This document shows positions 25,835 to 32,321 of a DNA stretch of 64,000 bases, in pieces. A program made the translations under genes and the position numbers. How positions within the stretch are numbered: position 1 is the first letter of the stretch; the number at the start of each line of letters is the position of its first letter. The notes under the pieces were generated by a model that had not been told where the DNA came from, did no database searches, and worked only from the letters and a program-made list of their open reading frames with translations. Source of the DNA: Allomuricauda sp. (lineage in GTDB: Bacteria > Bacteroidota > Bacteroidia > Flavobacteriales > Flavobacteriaceae); the NCBI GenBank assembly GCA_003712125.1, contig RHLF01000003.1, positions 1 to 64,000 of the forward strand. Reading direction: 5' to 3'.

Positions 25835-27115
25835 CTATTGAAATCGAATTGACTTCACATGAATTGTTTTGCCTTTATCGCCTATAAAAACGAAGGTAAG
25901 CGGTGTCTGAATCATGCGCATGTCAGCTGTCTTGAATTCAGCAATGGGTACTTGATAGGTTTGCCAGGCATTGGTCAAGGTTAGGGGCACTCTGGCCTCA
26001 GAGCCATCTGGCGGATCGTATTTGTCTTTCATGGCAATTTCAAAATCTTCTCCTCCTTTTGCGCCCCTCATTTCAAGAATCACATTGTTGTATTTTGAAA
26101 AATCCATCTCGGTTACCCGACCGTTTAAGGCCTCAATGGTAAAAAATGGCGCCCCCCATGTAAAGGTGTTTTCAGGATAAATCAAAACAACATGGTCGTC
26201 CTTGAATTCGATGCCTGGATAATATTCATTGCTCGATTGGGCAAATAAAATTCCGAAATTGGATGGGACTTTTCCATTAACCAAAAGATTCAACTGATCT
26301 ATCCCTTCATAGGAATTTAAAATACTGCTAAAATCAATTTTGGTCTGCTCATCAAAATTCATTTGTTGGTTGTTCACCATTTCAATAAATTTTTCCCCAA
26401 GCACAATCAGTTCATTGTACATGTTGGACATGCCCTCTTCCTCAAAACCGTTCGCTAGAAGTTTTGTGGTGTATTCGTTTTTTAGAATTTCGAGAAAACG
26501 ATTGAATTTTTCTTGTGATTCCTTATAATTCCAGGCACTCGTAAATAAATCACTTCCATTGTTTCTAAATTTGTTTGTCCACGCCTGGTTATCAGATCGT
26601 AGCATTTGATTGTATTCTTCTTCATGCTTTTGAATGCGGTTGGCCGATGCATAGAAGGTGTGAAGTAAAATTTCAATATCTGTACCTTGAAGTTTACTGA
26701 GATAGATCGAATTTTTTAAGGCTTCAAAAGAACTTGTGTTGGGTTGGTAATAAATGGTCGTATTTAAATCTCCAAAAGTGTTACCGATAAAGGCATAATC
26801 ATTGAAATTTAGGGTCGTTGGTGTATTGTCGATGTAACCGTTAAAGATAGAATCGACATTCTGGCCTATGTTTTCACGCCCCCTTTTTATTAAATGAAGA
26901 TTTTTAAGATCTGTTTGAATGGCCCTAGAAATGCTTTTCAACAGACCGTCAAGCTCTTTGGTTTGAATGCGGTTTTCATTCCAATTATTGATCTGCAAGG
27001 CAATCAGTATTCCAATTACAACCAGAACTATTTCTCCGATGGCATAGATGAGGTATTTGCTAAAACGGTTTTCAGACAGCAATTTTTGCCGGATGCGGCG
27101 GAAGAATTTAATCAT
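25835..27115 (-). CDS. DUF6090 protein with C-terminal carbohydrate-binding-like domain
   Basis: A 426-residue protein with the 49-residue DUF6090 head identical to that of the 23278 copy (membrane helix ~25-43), then a helical middle. The C-terminal ~130 residues look like a galactose-binding/CBM11-type beta-sandwich (VILEMRGAKGGEDFEIAMKD, LTNAWQTYQVPIAEF, PLTFVFIGDKGKTIHVKSI). DUF6090 proteins usually end before such a domain, so this is an unusual fusion. It follows the LRR gene by 24 bp on the same strand and both probably share a transcript. Confidence 0.78.
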   Translation of the reverse strand: MIKFFRRIRQKLLSENRFSKYLIYAIGEIVLVVIGILIALQINNWNENRIQTKELDGLLKSISRAIQTDLKNLHLIKRGRENIGQNVDSIFNGYIDNTPTTLNFNDYAFIGNTFGDLNTTIYYQPNTSSFEALKNSIYLSKLQGTDIEILLHTFYASANRIQKHEEEYNQMLRSDNQAWTNKFRNNGSDLFTSAWNYKESQEKFNRFLEILKNEYTTKLLANGFEEEGMSNMYNELIVLGEKFIEMVNNQQMNFDEQTKIDFSSILNSYEGIDQLNLLVNGKVPSNFGILFAQSSNEYYPGIEFKDDHVVLIYPENTFTWGAPFFTIEALNGRVTEMDFSKYNNVILEMRGAKGGEDFEIAMKDKYDPPDGSEARVPLTLTNAWQTYQVPIAEFKTADMRMIQTPLTFVFIGDKGKTIHVKSIRFQ

Positions 27116-27139
27116 GGGTCAGTTGTTTTTTCATCGCGT

Positions 27140-27814
27140 TTATTCTTGAAATGTTCTGTATTTAAAGGTCATGTACTCACCCTTATAAACTTTGTCTGTA
27201 AATTCATCTGTACACTTCTCTTTAAGGATATGCTTAATCTCCGCCTCCTTCATATTAAAATTTCTTTTATTGATAAAACCAACTGTTCGTATGCTTGGAT
27301 GCTCAATAATTGGGTTTAGGTCACCGCTTTTTACTTTTGTATCTACAAACCTAAAATCAATCAATTCCTTGAAATTTGATAGGAACTCCAAGTTTTCAAG
27401 GTCTCCACAACTATTTAAACACAACACTTTAATATTTTTCAGTTTCAGAAGTTGCTCATCAATACGTAATTTCTTCGATTGGTTGATGTGAAGGAATTCA
27501 ATCTTAGATGCATTCTGTATACCGTCCAAAGATTCAAGTTTTGTACAGTAATGGGTTTCAAGTCTTCTAAGGTTTGGAAACTTAGTCAATCCCTTTAATT
27601 CTTTAAAATTGGCCCAGTTTAGTTCAAGAAATTTTAGGTTTTCTGAATTCGGTACTGCATCGAAAGATTGCTTTTTGCTTTTGAGATGCCATAAAATGGC
27701 GTATTCTACACTTGAGAATTTAGCAGCATCAAATTTTTCTTCTTTCAGGCGGCCTTGATAAATGTTTGCTGCGTCGATTTGATCGAACCATATTGTATTA
27801 TACCTCCAGTCCAT
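27140..27814 (-). CDS. Leucine-rich-repeat protein
   Basis: A 224-residue cytoplasmic protein with about six short leucine-rich repeats between residues 60 and 180, e.g. LKFLELNWANFKELKGLTKF, LRRLETHYCTKLESLDGIQN and IKVLCLNSCGDLENLEFLSN. No signal peptide or enzymatic domain is seen. It resembles immunity-type or polymorphic-toxin-associated LRR proteins in size, but no toxin gene adjoins it. First gene of a two-gene unit with the DUF6090-CBM fusion. Confidence 0.78.
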   Translation of the reverse strand: MDWRYNTIWFDQIDAANIYQGRLKEEKFDAAKFSSVEYAILWHLKSKKQSFDAVPNSENLKFLELNWANFKELKGLTKFPNLRRLETHYCTKLESLDGIQNASKIEFLHINQSKKLRIDEQLLKLKNIKVLCLNSCGDLENLEFLSNFKELIDFRFVDTKVKSGDLNPIIEHPSIRTVGFINKRNFNMKEAEIKHILKEKCTDEFTDKVYKGEYMTFKYRTFQE

Positions 27815-27945
27815 ATTGTTCCTGAAATTGCACCTGACCGTCAGGGTATTTATGGAATCATACCCAGGTTAATTTGGTCTGCACTTAAATGTAAGTAAAA
27901 TTCGAAGGAGTAGGAGGACTGGGTGAATTATAGCTCTTGTAATCC
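27815..27945 (-). repeat. attC-like element between the 28.0 kb small membrane gene and the LRR gene
   Basis: The gene-proximal end is GATTACAAGAGCTATAATTC on the minus strand, and the shared core CTTAAATGTAAGTAAAAT starts at 27884. The distal end (GGGTATGATTCC) resembles only the inner part of the canonical end. Confidence 0.5.
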
Positions 27946-27962
27946 AGAGCTGTTTTCAAAAT

Positions 27963-28352
27963 TCAAAAATACGTTTTCACAATCCATGTGTCTATCAGCG
28001 CAGGTAGAATACCAGAACCCAGGAATAATAACATCGTATAAATCAAATCTGAAAAATTAACTCCACTATAAATTCCAATTTTAGGATCTCTTTTGAAAAT
28101 TTTTTTAAATCCATTTGTCAAAGGATAATAAAGAGAAAGAAAGAAGAAAGGAATTAAAGACAACAAAAAACCAAATTGAAACGCTCCCGGATCGATTGAA
28201 AATTTTAGTCCAATTCCTATTAGCATTATTAGTACTGCTATAAAAAAATAGAGTTTGTAGTTTTCAATCATGTTATTCCATTCGGTTTTGAAAACCACAA
28301 ACCATAAGGAAATACCTGCACTTAAAAGCCCGAAAATAGTTATCCAATCCAA
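27963..28352 (-). CDS. Small membrane protein, unknown function
   Basis: A 129-residue protein with four hydrophobic segments at about 1-20, 31-48, 57-75 and 105-122. No family is recognised. Its start overlaps the end of the preceding gene (28340-28942) by 13 bases, so the two are translationally coupled and may form one functional pair within a single cassette-like unit. Confidence 0.6.
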   Translation of the reverse strand: MDWITIFGLLSAGISLWFVVFKTEWNNMIENYKLYFFIAVLIMLIGIGLKFSIDPGAFQFGFLLSLIPFFFLSLYYPLTNGFKKIFKRDPKIGIYSGVNFSDLIYTMLLFLGSGILPALIDTWIVKTYF

Positions 28353-28942
28353 ATTTCCAACTTTTCATTAGGAAGTTCCTGTTCAAATAATCGCATAAAA
28401 AACAAATTCGAACGTCTAACTCGCAAATCAGTTTGATTTTTGAATTCAATCAAATAAACCCCTCGTTCAGAAATATCAAGAGTCATTATTTTTTTAGCTC
28501 TTTCTCCAAATTCATAAGATTGAATCCGCCAATTAGTAATCTTAGGAGTAATAATTTTACCATTGCTCCTGTTTTTAAATTCAATCGCAAATTCACCTAC
28601 GGAAACATCCCAGCCCCCAAGAACTTTTACTCTATAAATTCCAACTTGTAATTCAATTGCTTTACCCGAGTCATATATGTTAATAGGGAATCTGGTTTCA
28701 GCGTACCTCAAATCGGTTTTTATAATATCAATATCTTTCGGAACCTCACTTCTATGAAGAAATCCTCTAATTTTTTTGTCAGGCGTTAATTGGTCGTACT
28801 CGCTTTTTATGTAGGGTCTTTCTCCATCAGACGGTTCAAATGCAGTTTGTAAATATTCGATTTCCCCTTCATCCAATTCTCGTACCGTTCCGTCATTCTC
28901 GACGTAGACAAATTCGAATTTTTTATCTTTTGCTCTCAACAT
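28340..28942 (-). CDS. Soluble protein of unknown function
   Basis: From ATG 28942 this gives 200 residues. An earlier in-frame ATG at 28996 would start inside the attC-like element, so the downstream start is preferred. The sequence is charged with beta-rich stretches (FEFVYVENDGTVREL, AIELQVGIYRVKVLGGWDVS, GVYLIEFKNQTDLRVRRSNL) and has no signal peptide or recognised domain. Translationally coupled to the small membrane protein downstream. Confidence 0.6.
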   Translation of the reverse strand: MLRAKDKKFEFVYVENDGTVRELDEGEIEYLQTAFEPSDGERPYIKSEYDQLTPDKKIRGFLHRSEVPKDIDIIKTDLRYAETRFPINIYDSGKAIELQVGIYRVKVLGGWDVSVGEFAIEFKNRSNGKIITPKITNWRIQSYEFGERAKKIMTLDISERGVYLIEFKNQTDLRVRRSNLFFMRLFEQELPNEKLEIWIG

Positions 28943-28958
28943 GTTCAATAAAAATGAA

Positions 28959-29089
28959 GCACAACGGTCTCGTGTATGATTAGTTAGGTTGTTCAAACAC
29001 TAAAGTGAGCAAAAAACATCGCTATAAAAGTCCTGGAGGACTTATGTAAATTGCCTAAAACCAAGCAATTTAGTATTCACGGTGTTACC
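28959..29089 (-). repeat. attC-like element after the DUF2911 gene
   Basis: Minus strand: GGTAACACCGTGAATACT at the gene side and TCATACACGAGACCGTTGTG at the far side, imperfect inverted repeats (CGTGAATA / TATACACG-like). The DUF2911 gene's TAA stop is inside GGTAAC. The far GTT is 23 bases from the next start, ATG 28942. Confidence 0.65.
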
Positions 29090-29960
29090 TGCTTTTTTTG
29101 TCTGCCTTTGTTTTTATTCTATCTAAATGCTTTTGCCATTGCTTGATGTCTCTGGCAAGATATTCATCTGCTTTTTCCTTTCTCACTTCAATGGCTTTCT
29201 CGCCTGCCTCTATAGCCTTTTTGTAATAATGTTGCCTTTCATAAGTTTCCATCAATAGTCGATATGCAAACTCGCTTTTGTTCAACTTTATTGATTCTTG
29301 TGCTAACCATTCTAGCTTTTTATAATCTCTGCCTTGGAAATATAAATAGTCTATCGCATTTGACATTTCATCGTATTCTTTTACATTTCCGGTCAATAAT
29401 TCCTCATTGATATAGTTTTCAATTTCCTGATCGATAGATGTTTCGAATCCAAAACCAATTGAAATGTTTTCCCATGAAACATAGATCATAGCATTATTTG
29501 GAATTAGGTCAACATCAATTGTTAAGGTCTCATAATATCTATTCGTAGGTTGTGGGTATACCACAAATCTTGCAACATCCATGTCCGGATTATAATCGTA
29601 AGACCCATATAAGGATGTATCTGAGTTTAGGATTACAATCCATTCTTCTTTGTTCGGGATTGTTAACAGCGAATATGTGCCAGAATCGATTGATTGTTTG
29701 CCAATCTTAACTTTTTTGTCAAAGCTAATTTTTGTGCAATATCCTGCTCCAGTTCGCCAAACCTGATTCCATGGCACCAGTTCGCCAAATACTTTGCGAT
29801 TTCGGGCTGAAGGTCTCTCGTATTCGATTTTTAGATTGGTATTGCCTACCATTTGCGTTATTATTCCCTTTGGACTTAGTGAAGGATAGGCTATTTGTGA
29901 AAATGCATAATCCTGAACGAAGTAGATCAAGGACAACATCAAAATTAATTTAAGCTTCAT
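29085..29960 (-). CDS. Exported DUF2911 domain protein
   Basis: From ATG 29960 this gives 291 residues with a signal peptide (MKLKLILMLSLIYFVQDYAFS). The DUF2911 core is clear: YPSLSPKGIITQMVGNTNL, IEYERPSARNRKVFGELVPW, NQVWRTGAGYCTKISFDK and a beta-rich ~150-residue domain. The C-terminal ~110 residues are helical and TPR-like (FAYRLLMETYERQHYYKKAI). DUF2911 proteins are exported Bacteroidota proteins of unknown function. A single-gene cassette-like unit bounded by two good attC-like elements. Confidence 0.85.
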   Translation of the reverse strand: MKLKLILMLSLIYFVQDYAFSQIAYPSLSPKGIITQMVGNTNLKIEYERPSARNRKVFGELVPWNQVWRTGAGYCTKISFDKKVKIGKQSIDSGTYSLLTIPNKEEWIVILNSDTSLYGSYDYNPDMDVARFVVYPQPTNRYYETLTIDVDLIPNNAMIYVSWENISIGFGFETSIDQEIENYINEELLTGNVKEYDEMSNAIDYLYFQGRDYKKLEWLAQESIKLNKSEFAYRLLMETYERQHYYKKAIEAGEKAIEVRKEKADEYLARDIKQWQKHLDRIKTKADKKSR

Positions 29961-29985
29961 TTGTATGTAAGGTTTATCAATTGCA

Positions 29986-30142
29986 GCCAACAGTCTCGGC
30001 TATGATTTCGTCCCTGCCTCCGACGAGGGTAAGCGAGAGGAAGGCATTGTTGAAAGTGTCGCCAAGGCTTGTCCGTTTGAAATAAAATTAACTAAAATTA
30101 TTAGGGGTAGGAGGACAGCAATGAATTATAGCCATTGTTACC
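29986..30142 (-). repeat. attC-like element, best-preserved copy
   Basis: A 157-bp element. On the minus strand it starts GGTAACAATGGCTATAATTC and ends GAAATCATAGCCGAGACTGT-TGGC. The arms GGCTATAATT and AAATCATAGCC pair. The upstream gene's TAA stop overlaps GGTAAC, and the next gene's ATG is 26 bases past the end. Confidence 0.7.
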
Positions 30143-30953
30143 TGCTGGCTTTTATTATTTCAGTTGTTTGGTCAGTTATACTTTTCGTTTGTAATTCTAT
30201 GCTAAATACTTCTAATTCCGTTTTTAAATTCATTTCCATTTCCAAATAGAATTTAGTGAAGAATTGTTTTTCAATGTCATAGTATATATGTCCTTTTCCA
30301 GTTCCGTCCAATTCCATTTCGTAATCTTTAGTTGCAGATTTTATATTATAGACTTGGTCAAGGTCAAAATATCCAATTCTGTTTTCTACTTTTCTCAAAG
30401 TATAAATTGAGTTGATTTCCATTTCAATTGTCATATCTGCAATTGGCATTGACATTGGGTTTTTCTGCTCGAAACTTTCTCCAACTTTAATTTTCCTATT
30501 CGGATATTTGATTTGGTTCATCATCGATTCCATTGCATGAAGTAATGTTCTCTTTTTTTCTTCTGTCATCGTTGAAGAAGAAATAGAGTCAATTTTAGTA
30601 TTACCATCAATTGATTTTCCAAAAAACTTTGTTCCGCTAACTAAAGTCGGATTATTTGATTCTAATAATTCTATGTCAATAGGAAATTCGTTTCCTTTTA
30701 ATTTTCCGGTTTTAGAAACACTTTTTAAAAGACTTGTGTCTTTCGTTATTGTTGGGTTTTCAACTCCGTTGTTTTTTAAGTTTTGCAGTATTTCGTCTGA
30801 TGCAATATATTTCACATTATTTTCAGAAATCTGTTTTTGGGTCAACGTGTAATTGTAATTTGGTAAGTAACCAACTTTAAAATCAATTTCCTCTTGACTT
30901 TTACAAGAAGTAATTGAGATTGTCAATAAAATAAGCAGGATTGTTCTTTTCAT
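30138..30953 (-). CDS. Putative lipoprotein, unknown function
   Basis: A 271-residue AT-rich gene product with a lipoprotein signal (MKRTILLILLTISITSCKS, Cys17). The mature part is beta-rich with GYLPNYNYTLTQKQISENN, KYPNRKIKVGESFEQKNPM and MELDGTGKGHIYYDIEKQFF, reminiscent of exported DUF6263-like lipoproteins, but I cannot fix the family. It occupies one cassette-like interval exactly: its stop lies in one element's GGTAAC and its start is 20 bases from the end of the next. Confidence 0.65.
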   Translation of the reverse strand: MKRTILLILLTISITSCKSQEEIDFKVGYLPNYNYTLTQKQISENNVKYIASDEILQNLKNNGVENPTITKDTSLLKSVSKTGKLKGNEFPIDIELLESNNPTLVSGTKFFGKSIDGNTKIDSISSSTMTEEKKRTLLHAMESMMNQIKYPNRKIKVGESFEQKNPMSMPIADMTIEMEINSIYTLRKVENRIGYFDLDQVYNIKSATKDYEMELDGTGKGHIYYDIEKQFFTKFYLEMEMNLKTELEVFSIELQTKSITDQTTEIIKASR

Positions 30954-30972
30954 TCTGTTTTTTCAGCTTGCA

Positions 30973-31073
30973 GGTAACGGTCTCGGCTATGATTCAAAAT
31001 TGCCAAGGCCAGTTTGGTTGTACTTAAATGTAAGTAAAATTCGAAAGAGTAGGGCAGCCTAGCTTATTGCCCC
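30973..31073 (-). repeat. attC-like element at the right border of the array
   Basis: The far end, ATCATAGCCGAGACCGTTACC on the minus strand, is well preserved. The shared core CTTAAATGTAAGTAAAAT starts at 31023. The near end (GGGGCAATAAGCTAGGC) is degenerate and contains the DUF6048 gene's TAA stop. Confidence 0.6.
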
Positions 31074-31816
31074 TCGTCGGTCTCGGCTTCCTGCTGTTTC
31101 TTGGCCTTTTTGTACAGCGGCAAAAAGTAAGAGATGCTGTAGTTATAACCCACACCCCATTTGCTATTGTCGGTGATCTTGTTGAACCCGGGGATCCAAA
31201 GGTTGGGAAAGCGGTCATCTTCCGAATTGGTGACCAAATGCGCCAAGCGTATGCTTGCCCCCAAATAAATATTGGCAAAGAGTTCGGCCTTCATGCCCAC
31301 CACCATTTCCAACCACGAGGCGTTCAAGCCACTAAATTCCTCGCTTTCATCAGAACCCAATACAAAGCCATCGGGGCTGAAATAGCGGTCGCTATCGAAT
31401 ACCTGGTAATTGTTGAGGGTTTGGCTAAAGGTGCTAAAGGCATAGCGCCCCCCGACGGTGATGCTATTGTGCATGCCATACCAGTTTTGGTAGGTATTGT
31501 AATCGACACCCAATTTTAGGTAACTGCCCGAGGTGGTGAAATTGTAGAGGTCTTCTTGATCGGTACGTTCTTCATTGCCCAATTCGCCGGCCAGCCATAA
31601 TTTTTTGGTAAGGCGGTAATCGGCCACAAATTCGATGCCGGTATAGCCATCGGTAGCAAAAGACAGCACCGGTCGGCTTAGGTCTACCCCCAAGCGAATG
31701 CCATACTTATCAGTACGGGCCACCGTATCCTTCGGCTGCAGGTCGATCGGTTTGCTTTGCCCGTAAGTGAAACCATATAGGGCAATACAGGCGAGGCTAA
31801 TGAAAAATCTTGACAT
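31064..31816 (-). CDS. DUF6048 family exported protein
   Basis: From ATG 31816 this gives 250 residues with a signal peptide (MSRFFISLACIALYGFTYGQ). The body looks like an outer-membrane beta-barrel (DKYGIRLGVDLSRPVLSF, FVADYRLTKKLWLAGELGNE, YLKLGVDYNTYQNWYGMHNS), ending with a basic tail. It matches DUF6048, conserved in Flavobacteriia next to DUF6452 and RlmD. It overlaps the DUF6452 gene by 20 bases, so they form one operon. Its 3' end abuts the right border of the cassette-like array. Confidence 0.85.
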   Translation of the reverse strand: MSRFFISLACIALYGFTYGQSKPIDLQPKDTVARTDKYGIRLGVDLSRPVLSFATDGYTGIEFVADYRLTKKLWLAGELGNEERTDQEDLYNFTTSGSYLKLGVDYNTYQNWYGMHNSITVGGRYAFSTFSQTLNNYQVFDSDRYFSPDGFVLGSDESEEFSGLNASWLEMVVGMKAELFANIYLGASIRLAHLVTNSEDDRFPNLWIPGFNKITDNSKWGVGYNYSISYFLPLYKKAKKQQEAETDEGQ

Positions 31817-32315
31817 GAATGGCTTGTGAGTTTTCAACGGTTGGGTTCGCGATTTCGATGCGTTTGATCCAGTCAGAACTGAATACCTGGCGTGTGGTAT
31901 CTAAATCGGCATAGCGGGCAACAAAGCCGCAGGCGCGCGATACAAATTCTTCTTGCACCGTATAGTTAAACGTGAGCGTGTCTGTGGTACCGGTTTCGAC
32001 ACCGTCTTCATCGGCGGAGTCGGAAATAAAGACATAACTACTGCTGGTGGCATTGATCTGTAAGGGCAGCCCAATCGAATCTAGCGTCGTACGGTCGGCA
32101 AAGCTGCTGGGTGAGGTATCAAAACCCAAGGCCCGAATGCGCAAGGTGTTGACACTTTTCGCCAAGGTCTCATCAGTAGCATCAAAAAATCCGATGACCA
32201 ACAAGGGGGTGTCCCCATCCACACAGATATCATCTTTTTCGCATGACGATACCTGACAGAGCATCACTATGGCCAGTAGGGCCGTGCATATTGTTTTAAT
32301 TCGGGGCATCACCAT
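31797..32315 (-). CDS. DUF6452 family lipoprotein
   Basis: A 172-residue protein with a lipoprotein signal (LLAIVMLCQVSSCEKDD). The body starts CVDGDTPLLVIGFFDATDET, the typical DUF6452 opening, followed by a beta-rich domain with IFVSDSADEDG-like loops and FVSRACGFVARYADLD near residue 135. ATG 32315 or 32309 is possible; both retain the signal. Six bases downstream of rlmD and overlapping DUF6048, so the three genes are one transcript. Function unknown. Confidence 0.83.
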   Translation of the reverse strand: MVMPRIKTICTALLAIVMLCQVSSCEKDDICVDGDTPLLVIGFFDATDETLAKSVNTLRIRALGFDTSPSSFADRTTLDSIGLPLQINATSSSYVFISDSADEDGVETGTTDTLTFNYTVQEEFVSRACGFVARYADLDTTRQVFSSDWIKRIEIANPTVENSQAIHVKIFH

Positions 32316-32321
32316 AAAACC

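Larger units (their letters stand above)
12484..31073 (-). mobile_element. Integron-cassette-like gene array (attC-like sites, no integrase seen)
   Basis: About 20 co-oriented accessory genes are separated by a family of related 70-160 bp elements whose ends are imperfect inverted repeats. On the gene strand the best elements begin with GGTAAC, often overlapping the preceding gene's TAA stop, followed by GGCTATAATTC-like sequence. They end in CATAGCCGAGACCGTT-like sequence about 20-60 bp before the next gene start. This is the layout of attC sites between gene cassettes. No tyrosine recombinase or attI was seen, so the nearest label is a CALIN. The right border is just past the DUF6048 stop; the left border, near 12.4-13.4 kb, is vague. 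A dispersed hairpin repeat family that merely invades intergenic DNA is the alternative. Confidence 0.5.

Noticed and set aside
12484-31073. Transposon or prophage origin for the accessory region
   Set aside because: No transposase, phage structural gene, tyrosine recombinase or terminal inverted repeats with target duplication was found in the translated frames.
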